Shown here piece by piece: positions 49,916 to 62,390 of a DNA stretch of 64,000 nucleotides. Source of the DNA: Microplitis mediator (Eukaryota; Arthropoda; Insecta; Hymenoptera; Braconidae); NCBI RefSeq assembly GCF_029852145.1, contig NC_079977.1, forward strand, positions 13,512,640-13,576,639. Reading direction: 5' to 3'. Within the stretch, counting starts at the first letter, position 1; every line of letters starts with the position of its first letter. The notes under the pieces are model-generated. The model was not told where the DNA came from. It was given only the letters and a program-made list of their open reading frames with translations, and did not search any database. Position numbers and translations under genes: made by a program.

Positions 49916-51876
49916 GGCAAGTCTGGTCGCACCTAAGTATTATAGTCGAATATTAGGGCGCCACTGGAAGATGGACTCGGCCTTCCAGAACCGGATGTTA
50001 ATGTAAATTTATTATATATGCTCAGGGTCGTTTGTAAATTTTATATTTTGTGAGAGAGGAGAGGAATAGCGAACAGGCTGAAATAAATTTATTTAAACTT
50101 TACTTTTAATTTTAATAACCTTAAGCACCTTGCTTATTATTTATTTAACCTTTTTATAACAATTAATTACTTATGACAAACTAAATGCGTCCCCTGGACG
50201 TGTACTTATGGCAAACTAATATTCTTATGACAAACTAATATTCTTATGACAAACTAATTTTTACTACGTCTCCCGAACGTTTTCCACACTCCCACACACA
50301 CACTCTCTCATTAAAAAAACGTCCACCGGACGTTAAACCTTGAATCTTAATACACTTTGATTAAAAAACCGTCCACCGGACGTTAAACCTTATTTTCCTT
50401 AATTCTACTTTAAAAAAACCGTCCACAGGACGTTAACCCGCATATTCTTATTTCCTAGTGTCCACCGGACATATCCTAAACCTAACTTAATCTTTGTCCA
50501 CCGGACTCACATCACAGACACAGTTTCTTTACTCTAACTTGACTCTACAAATCAATTGACTCTAATTTTAACAATACCCAATATCTTTTCCCATTAAAAT
50601 TTTTTTTACAATTCATAATTTCCAATACTCAAAATTTTCTCATACTATAATTCACTGGATTTCCAATCAATTAATTTATTTTTGTTTAATGTAATTTATA
50701 AATTAATTAAGTTTACCACTTATAAATTTTTCACTAATTATTTTGATTGATTAAATTTTTCTAATTAATTTGCCACAATTCTTATTCATTTATTACTTTC
50801 AATTCCTAAATGTTTCACTGACAATTTTCACAATTAAATTTATTTCACTTTCAAAATAATCCGTTTTCTCAATTTTACTCACAATATAATTTACCCAAAC
50901 TCTAGTATCTTTTATTTAAATTTTAGATATTTTCTTTAACTTAAAATTAATTTAATAATCACGTAATGACTAGAATTTGATTTCGGGTTGACTAGAATTT
51001 TAGGCCGGTGAATTGGCGTCACACGGTTCCCGATTTTATTGACGTTGATAGAGTAAATCGATTGAATTAATGAATCTTAGAATTAATGCGGCCGACGGAA
51101 TAAATTCCAGCCTGTATTAATCTTAAGATCAATTAATAAATTAATTTATAACTTTATTTTATTCTGGCTGTAGAGCCTTGAATAATTACTATAGAGTTTA
51201 GACCAGATATTAACGACAATTGACGCGACGGAACTTTCGAGAACACGGGATTGAACGGCTGAAGAGCCTGAACTATCCGTTCCTTTACGCGAGATCAACG
51301 GAAAGATATTAAGTAATATATTATAATTAATTTGCCAGATTAATAAAATTAATCGGAGGCCTTAAGTAATTATAATTTACCTCCTATTATAATTTCAGCA
51401 GTCCTTGGAACTTATAGTGATGATCTGCTCCGGCTGCTAGCAATCTCTCGATGTTAGTGGTGTTCTTTTCCAGATTTCCGTTGTCCGGCTTTCGTCCTCG
51501 TATTTTTGCTTCCGTCACACTTTTTATTATTTAATTCGCAATGTACTAGATAACCTTGCATTACAATGTGTCTGATCACTTTAGTCGTTCACTTTGTCTT
51601 CACTTGGCGTCCATCGCCTTCGGTCGTTCGACTGACTCTCCCTATTTTTGGCATTTCACTCCCTTATAACTCTTCGATTCACCCCCGGAAAACTCATCCC
51701 TACTAAATTAATTAGCAAAAGAGAGGGGCGGATGTTCGGGTCTCACTGATTAGCGACACCCGGTGACATGTCGAATCACTCAATTTAATAAACCGAGTTA
51801 TAATTAGGACCCGTTATCGACCGTGGACAAATCCAATTTTAGATCTTAATAAATAGCCATTGGAATCTATTTTACC
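49916..51876 (-). mobile_element. LTR-retrotransposon-like fragment
   Basis: Interrupts the fold-back sequence of 49614-54295. On the minus strand, TGGCGCCCTAATATTCG (about 49950-49966) resembles a lysine-tRNA primer-binding site next to an LTR end. Upstream on the same strand lie TTATAAGGGAGTGAAA and an initiator-like GTCAGTCG about 30 bases on (about 51630-51670), as in LTR promoters. Short repeats of GTCCACCGGAC (50310-50500) and TTATGACAAACTAA (50170-50265) are included. No gag or pol frame. Could be a single large LTR plus leader. Confidence 0.35.
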
Positions 51877-52271
51877 CTCCCAGGTAGGAAAGAACAACTG
51901 GGCAAGGTTTGGACCAAGCCTTGGCCAAGCGTCACTAGGATTATGCAAGGCTTGGCACGTGCCTTGGCTGAGTATTGGGCCAAGGATTGGTCCAAGCCTT
52001 GGATGATAGCCATGTCCCCAGCCTTGGGGAACAAAATATCAAGCCTCGGCCGAGTCTTGGTAAACGAAAAATTGAGTCTTGGCCAAGGCTTGGGAAACAA
52101 AAAATCAAGCCTCGGCCAAACCTCGGAAAGCAAAAAATTTAAGGCTCACCCAATGCTCGATCTAAAATATTATTATTTAAATTAATAAATATAATTAAAA
52201 AAAAGTTTGATCACTCTTTTATCGACATTACATTGGAGTGTAATTAACTAATTACTGAATTAATGGGAAAT

Positions 52272-52353
52272 AACGAATAAAATTATTTGGGGGCTATCGG
52301 GGTTCGAACTGAGATCCTTCTGATTACTAGGCCGGGACGCTATCCACTGTGCT
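52272..52353 (-). tRNA. tRNA-like relic, possible threonine-type
   Basis: On the minus strand, TTTAGCACAGTGGATAGCG fits the A box / D arm and CAGTTCGAACCCCGATAGC fits the B box / T arm at normal spacing. Between them GGCCTAGTAATCAGAAGG resembles an anticodon arm with loop CTAGTAA (AGT, Thr). The anticodon stem does not pair well, so it is probably a tRNA pseudogene or SINE head rather than a functional gene. Confidence 0.45.
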
Positions 52354-52504
52354 AAATCTGATGTCCAGATAATTTTGATTTTTTTGCTTGTTAATTATTT
52401 AAATACAATTTAATTCAAAAATATTAAACCGTAAAGATGAGGTGAACTGTAGTTTTATTTAATGAACGAAATTCTCTGATGAGTAATGACGTATTTTTAT
52501 TAGT

Positions 52505-53140
52505 GAAGAGGGGGGGGGGAGGCAAAGGGGGTAGGGTAGGCAAAACGGAGTACCCTTAAAATATTTAAAAAAAAAAAAAAATTTTTTTTTTGTCTAATTG
52601 CTATAAATCCGATATATTCGCGCATTTTTAGCACTACGCATGACGCCTGGGGCAGAATGGACCATCCGAAAATTCTGAATAAATGATTCTTTCATATTTT
52701 TATCGTTAAATTTAAAAAAATTTGATATATTAATTCATTTTTCGGCTGATTCTCTATAGCTGGGGCAAATTCGGCCACTTCAAATATTCGAAAATAATAT
52801 TTTATTTTTTAATTGATAAAATTTTTGAAATAATGCAAAATAATCTGTAGTCTAAAAAATCAAAAAACACGTTTTTCGGGTTCACAATAATGACAAATAA
52901 AAAATATAGATTTGTATTTTTTTATTAAATAACAATTAGTGATTAAGCTAATCGAGGGGAAACGATTTATTACACCTAAAAAAAATTTTTTTGCCTTCGT
53001 ATCCACCAATGATGTGAACTGTAATTTTTCTTTATGTATATTACATATAAAAAATTTGAATTTAATGAAATTTGATCAACTTTCAGAAATTTTTTTTTCA
53101 ACTTTTTTAAAGGATACCCCATTTTGCCCGCCAAAAATAA
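52505..53140. mobile_element. GGCAAAACGGAGTACCC-ended element
   Basis: Left GGCAAAACGGAGTACCCTTA and right AAGGATACCCCATTTTGCC are inverted. Internal words GGGGCAGAATGGACCA and AATCCGATATATTCGCGCAT are shared with 25995-26300. Non-coding. Confidence 0.5.
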
Positions 53141-53744
53141 AAATTTCATGTTAACTAAAGTTTTGTACATAGCAATAACTAATTAAATGAAAATTATTGT
53201 ATATGAAATAATTTTACTTTTTAGAAAATTTCAACTCTTGATATTAATCGTATACTCGGTAGACCGTTATGCCCTGGTCTTCTCTATATACATATATATA
53301 GATACATGTAAAGTTGATAATTTTAATATTAAATAAAAATTTAACCCATGCTGAGGCATTGGCCAATGGGCAGCTGCTAAGGCTTGGCTTGACAAAAATT
53401 AAACTATCGGGCCTGGCTCTGGCCGAGGCTCGGGCCAATGGTCAATACCCAAGGCTCGATTCAACAAAAATCAAAACATAGGGCCTGGCCCTGGCCGAGG
53501 CTCGGGCCAATAGTCACTACCCAAGGCTCGGCTTAATTAAATGAAACCATTGGACCAAGCCTCGGCCTAGACTTGGGCCAATGGTTAGCTGCCAAGACTT
53601 GGCTTAACGTAATCAAACCATTGGGCCAAGCCCTGGCCAAGGCTTGGGCCAATGGTCAGCTGCCGAAGCTTGGCAAGTGACAACAGGGCCAAGGCTCGGC
53701 CTATGGTCAGCCTTGGCGATTCCTACCTGGGAGCTGTTACATTT

Positions 53745-54295
53745 TTTCGATAAATCCATCTATTCAAAAGATATTCGAGCTCGAAGTTAAGTTGGACATC
53801 TTTTTACTTTTCAGGTAAAACTATCAGACTTATCACAAAATTTTATGAAGTCTTTTTTGCTGACAATTCTATTCTCTACAAATTATTATCAATAAAGTTT
53901 TTTCAAATTCCGCATTGTTTTCTAGTTATTTTCATTTCAATGTCGAGCTCTTGAAATCGATCAGAACCACTTTTTTAAAAGCTCGAAATTAAAATGAAAA
54001 TAACTAGAAAACAATGCAGAATTTGAAAAAACTTTACTGATAATAATTTGTAGAGAATAAAATCGGCAACAAAAAAGACTTCATAACATTTTGTGATAAG
54101 TCTGATAGTTTCACCGGAAAAGTAAAGCGATCTCCAACTTCACTTCGAGCTCTAATAACTTTCAAACAGATGGATTTATCGAAAAATGATAAGAGACCTT
54201 TTTTGTAGAGCGTTTAATTTCCTACAAAAATATGTATTAGTCCATTCGATCTATTTATTTGTTAACGAGGTTAAAAATACTTAAAGCTAAAAAAA
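53745..54295. repeat. Palindrome of the fold-back interior
   Basis: Arms around 53750-53960 and 53970-54185 pair (GAAAATAACTAGAAAACAATGC with its inverse). The tail at 54190-54295 is the inverse of 49785-49915, linking it to the left part of the 49614 element and showing that 49916-53740 is an insertion. Confidence 0.65.
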
Positions 54296-54299
54296 AAAT

Positions 54300-55235
54300 C
54301 TGGGCGTCAGTTGACCCTGCGGGCCAGCCCCAAAACTTCCCGCTATTTTCGAGCTCAAGGAGCTTGAAAACATCACTGTGAATATATTTTCGAGCTCTTC
54401 GAGCTCGAAAATGCTTTTACATCCCATCGTTTTTTCATGAGCTTTTTAAGCTCTAACAAGTTACGTATTTTGCTAAAGTTTGACAAGTTAAGAATCGAAA
54501 ATTATTAATGAAGAAGCGGTTTTCAAATTTTTATTCTCGATTATGTTCAATGAAATAAAATTATCGAGGCAGAAATCAATGTCGGTGATCCAAATCAAGA
54601 TTTGAGTGAGTTTTGACTTAGGTCAGAGCAATAATATCCGAGAAAAACATTAAAGACTGGGTTTTTCAATTTTTTGCTGGCAATATGTTCAAAACTAAAA
54701 AACAAGTTATATGACATTATCTGATGATCAGAAGGGAATATAAAGAGAAAGAGTTGGTACGATTTCAGAAACATTTTAGCACATTATATTTTGATTTATC
54801 GGAAAAAATAACATTTTATGTTATTTTTTTAACTTTTCAGCGCCGATATCTTTTGAACTAATCAACCGATTTTGACGTTTGAGGTGGCAATCAGCGCTTT
54901 TTCTTGAATTCTAGAGCTGATTAAATTTTGAAATTGATCGGATGAGTCACTTCAAAGATAATCGAAAAAAACCTTTTTTTATTATTTCTTTCGCCAACGA
55001 TGTCTCTCGAACAAATTAACCGATTGAGATGGTTGAGGTGACATTCGACGCGGCTTATAAAGTTCTAGAGCTGATTAGATTTTGAAGTCGATCGTTTAAC
55101 TCGTTTCTGAGAAATCACTAAAAAACTAAAAAAAAAAATTCTTTTTAACTTCCGGCTGAGAAAATCGACGATTTTCAGAAAATTCGGGAAGTTATTGGTT
55201 TCACCCCGATTTTCAAAAACCGAGTTTTTATCATA
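54300..55235. repeat. GCGGGCCAGCCC / CTTCCCGC dispersed repeat
   Basis: Begins with GTTGACCCTGCGGGCCAGCC (54308) and ends near AACTTCCGGCTGAGAAAATC (55147). Between are the recurrent phrases 'gaactaatcaaccgattttgacg' and 'gagctgattagattttgaa'. Non-coding. Confidence 0.55.
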
Positions 55236-56995
55236 CACTTATCCAAAAAATTAAAGGAACAAGAAAATTTTATAAATTTTTTAGTGATTTTTGGAAGGCT
55301 GTATTTTCGTGAAAAATGATCGCATCGAAAAATTAAAAAAAGCAAATTCAAGCTTGAAATCTCTAGTTTGAAGATCTTCCAGCAAAATATTATTTTGAGC
55401 CACGGTTTTTGCGGAATCATAAGAAAAAAGTCGAGACAAAATTTTTCTAAATTTTTTGGTTTTGTTTTTTAGGTCTACGGGGCCGGGAAAAATTTTTTAA
55501 AAAAAACGAATTCATAGCTCGTTTAGGAAATTTATTCAGCTACAATTTGCTTTTTTTTGTTTCTCTGTACGACAATTTGCTGCTGAGATATCAGCCTTAT
55601 AATGAAAAAGGAGCCTTTTGTCTTTGATTATTGATATCTCAGCAAGTAATGGTCACACAGTAATTTAAAGGGCAGTTTAATAAACTTGAATAAATTCCCT
55701 ACAAGCTCCATTTTCGATTTTTTCAAAAAAAAATTTTTTTTCATCCTTGATATCCATTTGAAAAACCCACAAAAAATGGCCATTTTCTGGTTTTTTAGTC
55801 AACTCATCGCTACTCTGCAAATATTGATAAAAAAAATAATGTTGCCAGGTAATTTTACAGCTTAATGTACCCCTAAAAACCCTGGAAATTTTCAGATTGA
55901 TCCATTGAACCGTTTGTTCTGTCCGATTGCTCAAAGTTTTGCACAACAATTAAAGGAACAAGTTTTGTTCCTTAAATTGTGTAATCATTACCAAAATGAA
56001 AAAATTAATTTTTTTCGGATTTTCTTTCATTGTTGCGTCAGTTATTCAGTAAATGTAAGGTAAAGAGGAAAAAAAAAAAATTTTCCAAAAAACGAGACCA
56101 AACAAGAATTTTTTTACATTTTTTTTTTTTTACGTTTCATTCGGGGGGTAATTTTTTTTTTTCCTCTTTACCTTACATTTACTGAATAACTGACGCAACA
56201 ATGAAAGAAAATCCGAAAAAAATTAATTTTTTCATTTTGGTAATGATTACACAATTTAAGGAACAAAACTTGTTCCTTTAATTGTTGTGCAAAACTTTGA
56301 GCAATCGGACAGAACAAACGGTTCAATGGATCAATCTGAAAATTTCCAGGGTTTTTAGGGGTACATTAAGCTGTAAAATTACCTGGCAACATTATTTTTT
56401 TTATCAATATTTGCAGAGTAGCGATGAGTTGACTAAAAAACCAGAAAATGGCCATTTTTTGTGGGTTTTTCAAATGGATATCAAGGATGAAAAAAAATTT
56501 TTTTTTGAAAAAATCGAAAATGGAGCTTGTAGGGAATTTATTCAAGTTTATTAAACTGCCCTTTAAATTACTGTGTGACCATTACTTGCTGAGATATCAA
56601 TAATCAAAGACAAAAGGCTCCTTTTTCATTATAAGGCTGATATCTCAGCAGCAAATTGTCGTACAGAGAAACAAAAAAAAGCAAATTGTAGCTGAATAAA
56701 TTTCCTAAACGAGCTATGAATTCGTTTTTTTTAAAAAATTTTTCCCGGCCCCGTAGACCTAAAAAACAAAACCAAAAAATTTAGAAAAATTTTGTCTCGA
56801 CTTTTTTCTTATGATTCCGCAAAAACCGTGGCTCAAAATAATATTTTGCTGGAAGATCTTCAAACTAGAGATTTCAAGCTTGAATTTGCTTTTTTTAATT
56901 TTTCGATGCGATCATTTTTCACGAAAATACAGCCTTCCAAAAATCACTAAAAAATTTATAAAATTTTCTTGTTCCTTTAATTTTTTGGATAAGTG
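55236..56995. mobile_element. 1.76-kb palindromic Tc1/mariner-like element
   Basis: Ends CACTTATCCAAAAAATTAAA and inverse, flanked by TA (55234-55235 and 56996-56997). Arms of about 870 bp pair almost perfectly around a centre near 56115. Two identical 90-codon open frames, 55677-55949 on the minus strand and 56282-56554 on the plus strand, are translations of the same arm. No transposase motif is seen. Related copies: 343-946 (one arm) and 62391 to the window end. Confidence 0.8.
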
Positions 56996-56999
56996 TATT

Positions 57000-58056
57000 T
57001 CGACATTTGATGGTGCTAGGATGCTATTCTGACATTTTCAGAGCGATGTCTGTATGTATGTATGTGTGTGTGTGTGTGTGTGTGTGTTTGTGTGTGGATG
57101 TAAACCTCTCATATCTTTTTGATGAATGAACCGATTTAGATGGTTCTTGCGGCATTCGAAAGATATCTTCTGAACTTAGATTTTCAAGAACATTTTAGAC
57201 CATTTAGTCAAATAAACTCTGAGATATTTAAGAAACACGGAAAAAAAAATCTGTCTATCGGTTGACCCTGCGGGCCAGCCCCAAAACTTCCCGCTGTTTT
57301 TGAGCTCGAGGAGCTCGAAAACATTGTTGTGGATACATTTTCGAGCTATTCGAGCTCGAGAATACTTTTGTGTGTCATTGTTTTCGAAAAAAACCGATTT
57401 TAGCATTTCTTTCTCCCACGATATTTCAGGAACAAATTGACCAATTTTGATGGTTGCGGCGGCAATCAGCGTATTTTATTGAGTTCTGGAGCTGATAAAA
57501 TTTTGAAATTGTTTAGTTCAATTGTTTCGAAGATATTCGCAAAAAACCGTTTTTTACCATTTTTTTCGCCCGCGATAACTCTCGAACGAATACTCCGATT
57601 GAGATGGCTAAGGCGGCAATCGACGCGTTTTATCAAGTTCTAGAGCTGATTAGATTTTAAAGTTGATCGTATAAGTCGTTTCTAAGAAATTAATACAAAA
57701 CTAAAAAAAAAAATTTTTTTTTTCGTAATTGGCCAATATTGTCGAGTCTACTTGATCAAATGATCAGAAATTTTCAAAAAAGATGATGGCCAACAAGCTC
57801 TTTCGATTGCCACCTTAAACATCCAAATTGGTTCATTAGTTAAAAAGTTATAGACCGGTCACACACATACATACACACACACACACACACACATACATAC
57901 ATACAGACACTCGGACATCATTCTGAAAGTAGTCAGAATAGCTTCCTAGGATCTTAAAACGTCGACATCTGGTGGAATTTCGATTTTCGCAAATCGGGGT
58001 GAAAACAATAACTTCCCAATTTTTCGAAAATCGTCGATTTTCTTAGCGGGAAGTTA
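57000..58056. repeat. CTTCCCGC-ended dispersed repeat with (TG)n/(CA)n
   Basis: A (TG)n run at about 57063-57090, GTTGACCCTGCGGGCCAGCC near 57262, GAGCTC words to 57365, a (CA)n run near 57865-57895, and AATTTTTCGAAAATCGTCGATTTTCTTAGCGGGAAGTTA at the end (broken here for reading; about 58018-58056). Same components as 34230-35000. Confidence 0.5.
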
Positions 58057-58822
58057 AAAAAAAATTTTTTTTTCGTTTTTTTTGGATATTATGAAAACTA
58101 TTGGATCGATCAATTCTAAAATCTAATCAGCTCTAGAACTCGGTGAAAGCTTTCGATTGCTACCAAGAACGTCTCAATCAGATAATCCGTTCAAAAGATA
58201 TCGTCGACGAAAAAAACAGTAGAAAACGGTTTTTTGCAAATATCGTCGAAACAACTAAACCAATCATTCCCAAAATTTGATCAGCTCTAGACTTCAATAA
58301 AACGCGCCGATTGCCACCTCAATCGTCATAATCGGATAATCCGTTCGAGAGATATCGTCGACGAAAGAATGAAAAAAAATCGTTTTTTTTCGTTTTTCGT
58401 AAATTTTTCGGAAACTATCGAATCGATCAATTCAAAGATCTAGTCATCTCTAGAACTCGATAAAAGCTTTCGATTGCCACCTCAACCGTCTCAATCGATT
58501 AATTCGTTCGCGGGATATCGTGGGGAACGAATTGGTACAAATCGGTTTATTCGAAAACAATGGAACACAAACGTATTTTCGAGATCGAAAATGTATTCAC
58601 AACAATGTTTACGAGCTCAAGGAGCACGAAAACAGCGGGAAGTTTTAAGGCTGGCCCGCAGGGTCAACCGATAGACAGATTTTTTTTTCGTAATTCGCCA
58701 ATATTTTCGAGTCTGCTTGATCAAATGATCTGAAATTTACAGGAAAGTTGAGGGCCAACAAACTCTTTCGATTGCCACCTCAACCATCCAAATCGATTCA
58801 TTAGTTAAAAAATAACAAAGAG

Positions 58823-58907
<85 letters not shown>

Positions 58908-59060
58908 ACACTCGGACATCATTCTGAAAATAGTCAGGATAGCTTCCTAGGACCTCAAAACGTCGACATCTGATGAAAACTCGACTTTTGAAAACCCGGG
59001 TGAAAACAATAACTTCCCAATTTTTCGAAAATCGTCGATTTTCTTAGCGGGAAGTTAAAA
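58057..59060. repeat. Second unit of the CTTCCCGC-ended repeat
   Basis: Repeats the components of 57000-58056 in the same order, with GGCTGGCCCGCAGGGTCAAC near 58650, a (CA)n run at 58824-58903 and TTTCTTAGCGGGAAGTTA at 59040-59057. The open frame at 58474-58674 is incidental. Confidence 0.55.
58824..58903. repeat. (CA)n microsatellite
   Basis: About 80 bp of CA dinucleotide. Confidence 0.95.
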
Positions 59061-59228
59061 ATTTTCCCGTGTTCTTTAAATGGGAAAATCGAATTTTTCA
59101 ATAAGCTAGGTCTGTAATCGACATAGAATTTTTTTTCATGCGCGAAAATTTTTTTTTTGTGTTGAACTATGGTTTTATCCACATGCACTTATAAAAAAAA
59201 TATGTTGCTTCGAAATGAAGCACCCTAA

Positions 59229-59500
59229 TATATAGCAAATAACAATTTTATAGGAAATTTATTTTCCTACAAAAAAGGTCCTTAGCACCGAATCACTCAG
59301 ATTGATATTTTCTGAGATATTAATGATTGAAGTTTAAGTAGCATTGAATTTCCATAAAATGTCAAATCAAATCTTAGAAAATATTGATTTTTTATTTGAC
59401 TAATATCGCAGAAAATATCAATCTGAGTGATTTGGTGCTAAGGACCTTTTTTGTAGGAAATTAAATTTCCTATAAAATTGTTATTTGCGTTTTTTCTGTA
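59229..59500. repeat. ~270-bp palindrome
   Basis: Left arm (AATAACAATTTTATAGGAAA, then GGTCCTTAGCACC) pairs with the right arm (GGTGCTAAGGACC, then AAATTTCCTATAAAATTGTT). The centre lies in TTGAATTTCCATAAAATGTC near 59355. Fold-back element or its core. Confidence 0.75.
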
Positions 59501-59880
59501 GGTCTTGTTGTTTATGAGATAATGAGAGAAAAAACAAGAATTCTATGAAAAAATTCGGTTTAGCGGTCCGTACTACCCCACTCGTATGAGTTACGCCTTC
59601 GCAACAACGGACACTTTTGTAGTACATTTAATTCTGAAAAAATCCCGACTTTGGGCGAGATGATATCATAAAATGCCGCGGAGTTATAGAAGTTTAAAAA
59701 ATAAAAACCTAAGTTTACGTGTATTTTAAATGGGAAATCTTCACACGCTGTGGTCGAGTACTTAATTTCAATTTTAAGGGCTCACTCTCAGAAAATTTTT
59801 TTTGGAGTACTTCCAACAAAATTTCGGGATGGGAGCGAAAAGAAAAAAATAGTCGTTTCAAACGAAGCACCCTAATATTT
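59500..59880. mobile_element. Right end of a GAAGCACCCTAA-type element
   Basis: Ends TTCAAACGAAGCACCCTAA at 59875, the same terminal word as 59228. A matching left end is not clear; it may share the 59228 boundary. Confidence 0.35.
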
Positions 59881-59889
59881 ATGTAATAT

Positions 59890-61010
59890 AACGGACTTTT
59901 GAGGATACGATTGCGTCTACAGTTCTTATCCGATCTTAATGAAATTTTCTACACTTATTTCATGTGTAATTACCACAGTTAAGTTCGAAGATGGGCTGAA
60001 TTGGTCGATTAGTTTAGAAGTTATGGCTGTTTGAAATTTTAACGATTTTTCGAAAAAATCAGTTTTTCATCACTTTCAAAGTCCACATAACTTGAAAACT
60101 AAAATTCATAGAGAATTTTTGGAAAAAGTATTTTAAAGCTTGACTAATAAGCTTTAATTTATGACCTTAAACTTTATATTTAGATAACTTTATATTTAGA
60201 TCATTTCTTTCAATAATTTGATAGCCTTGAAAATTTTAATGGAATCAAAAAATGTTAAAAATATGGTTTTCATTCCACATAACTTATGCTTGTCCCATTA
60301 TAATCCAGTTTCGTCAGTTGTATTTTTTTGTGTACAAAAAAACTTGTAAATTTCACTGATATTTTATATTTTAAAAGTATTTCTTTTATTATTTATGATG
60401 TATCAAATGTACCTCTAATCCCTATGATTATCACTGGTCTTTTCATTACGATAGCACCCATAGTTCTTATCGGATCATAATGAAATTTTTCACCCTTATT
60501 CTATAGGCTATTACCTTGATCAAGTTCAAAGATGGGCTGAATAATTCGAATAGTTTTGAAATTATGGCCGTTTGAAATTTTCATGATTTTTCGTAAAAAT
60601 CAGTTTTTAATCACTGCTAAAGTTTATATAACTTCAAAACTAATATTCATTGACAATTTCCGTAAAAAGTATCTGAAAGCTTGTCTAATTATCTTCAATT
60701 TATGACCCTAAGCTATATGTTTTGACTACTTCTTCCAATAATTTGATAGCCTTGAAATTTTCAATGAAATCAAATATGTTGGAAATATGGTTTTCATTCC
60801 ACATAACTTGAGCATTTCTCATTATAATCCGATTTCGTCAGTTGTATTTTATTGTGAAGAAAATAACCTGTAAATTTCACAGTTATTTCATATTTTGAAA
60901 GTATTTTTTTTTATCACTTAAATTTTTTTAACGTACCTGTACTTTTTATAATTATAACTGGTCTTGCCATCGTAATAGCGATTACAATCATGATCTTATA
61001 CTGATTAAAT
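59890..61010. repeat. ~540-bp direct repeat, two units and a scrap
   Basis: The phrase AGTTCTTATCCGATCTTAAT (59918) recurs as AGTTCTTATCGGATCATAAT (60462), and GAAGATGGGCTGAATTGGTC recurs as AAAGATGGGCTGAATAATTC. A decayed third start lies near 60985. Non-coding in all frames. Confidence 0.65.
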
Positions 61011-61229
61011 TTTCTATACTTTGTTTACGTGAAGGTTAGTTTGGTACATTACCTATATAATGTTTTGTCAAATCAACTATCTGAAGTTCTCTATCGAAAA
61101 TAGTCGTTGTCTTTTTTTACCCTCACTCTTAGAAAACGAGCCTAATTTCATATCATGATAATACACTAACATGAATCACAAGATATGTATGTATGAAACT
61201 TTTTATATAGATAAATTGGAAAATCTACC

Positions 61230-61480
61230 TTCCAATTCGGCTTCCGAATAGCCTTTTTTTATCATGCACGGTTCCGGAGTAATCTTAAGAAAACCGACGA
61301 AAAAAAAATTTTCAAAATTATTGCTCCTCTTCCAACAAGTCTATGGGCTTCAATAAATTTTTTTGGATAATCCGACCTTATGACTCTCTTAGACAATATT
61401 ATGCCCTTCAATTGAAATGCATGTTGAAAATCACCCAAAAATTTCGAATTTTTTTTCTATCCCTTAATTTTTGTGACCAG
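61230..61480. mobile_element. Mariner-like MITE, right part
   Basis: CATGCACGGTTCCGGAGTAA and TTAATTTTTGTGACCAG followed by TA match the element at 41096-41562. The left part is lost. Confidence 0.5.
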
Positions 61481-61968
61481 TATATTATATCTAGTCTATA
61501 AATATTTGAAATGTAATATACGGCAGAAATTATAGTAAAATATATTTTTCTTATGTCTAAAATACATCAAACATATATCTTAATCTTATAGTTTTATATT
61601 TCTTATAAATTATTCCAGTATTTTATAAATTTTTCTATGTATCTCAAAACATATTTTTTCGAATTTAAAATGTATAACATGTCAGTGGGGAGATAACTAG
61701 GTTTAACTTTGGATATAATGAATAAATGTAGGATATCGTCGATACTTTTTCAACCACAAAGTGTGCCAGAAAAACCCTAAAAATTTCGGTGCCGTATCCT
61801 ACCCAATCCTTCCCTATTCTAATTCTTCTTTCTCAGAATACGAAAGTGCAACACTTAACGTTTGTAGTCTCGTATGTCTGTGTTAAAACACATATACTTC
61901 TCTGCTGAACAGCATTATTTAAAATAATTAGGATCGAGGAAGGATCCAAAGCTTTCCACTATACCCGG

Positions 61969-62270
61969 GAAAAAATGCTCAGATGTGATTATATATGATC
62001 ATGTATGAATACTCAGATCTGATCAGATCCGAAAAATGGCCCTGCATGATCATACATGATCATGTATGATCATGCAGGACCATACATGATCATTGATCAT
62101 GTATGAGCAGGTATGATCATGCAGGACCATGTACGAACAAGTATGATCATGCAGGGCCATTTTTCGGATCTGATCCTGCATGGTCATACATAATCATATA
62201 TAACCATGTATGATCGTATATAGTCATGTATGATCGACAGGATCTTTTTCGAATCTTATCGGATCTAAGT
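61969..62270. mobile_element. CCCGGGAAAA-ended element, third relative
   Basis: CCCGGGAAAAAATGCTCAGA at 61969 matches the left end of 14034. The body is an array of CATGATCATGTATGATCATG and CCGAAAAATGGCCCTGCATG words in both orientations. It ends near GTATTCATACCG. A clear right end is not visible. Confidence 0.55.
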
Positions 62271-62390
62271 ATTCATACCGTGTTTTTTAAAAACATCAAA
62301 TTCATGCACCCGAGAATATAATATTTGCAAGAATATTTGAATACATTATCATCAAAATTTATGTTATAAAATTAATATTTTTACATTTTA

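Larger units (their letters stand above)
51877..53733. mobile_element. CTCCCAGGTAGGAA-ended element with TTGGGCCAAG arrays
   Basis: Ends CTCCCAGGTAGGAA (51877) and TTCCTACCTGGGAG (to 53733). GGCC-rich tandem words (AAGCCTTGGCCAAG, GGCCAAGGCTTGGGCCAAT) flank both ends (51895-52155 and 53345-53725). The AT-rich middle holds a tRNA-like relic and a GGCAAAACGG-ended element (about 52530-53137). The same architecture as other families in this window. No coding capacity. Confidence 0.75.
49614..59228. mobile_element. 9.6-kb composite with TTAGGGTGCTTC ends
   Basis: The ends TTAGGGTGCTTCATTTC (49614) and GAAATGAAGCACCCTAA (to 59228) open ~180-bp inverted repeats (ATGTCGATTACAG, ACCATAGTTCAACACAAAAA). 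The inside is a stack of later insertions: an LTR-like piece, a CTCCCAGGTAGG-ended element, a palindrome, a mariner-like palindrome and CTTCCCGC repeats. No transposase found. The pairing of these two ends as one element is inferred, because TTAGGGTG-ended elements abut on both sides. Confidence 0.5.

Noticed and set aside
55677..56554. Two identical 90-codon proteins as a gene pair
   Set aside because: They are the two arms of one palindromic element; no domain signature and no start context.
49614..59228. Telomere or subtelomere, from TTAGGGTG words
   Set aside because: The words are single element ends, not TTAGG tandem arrays.
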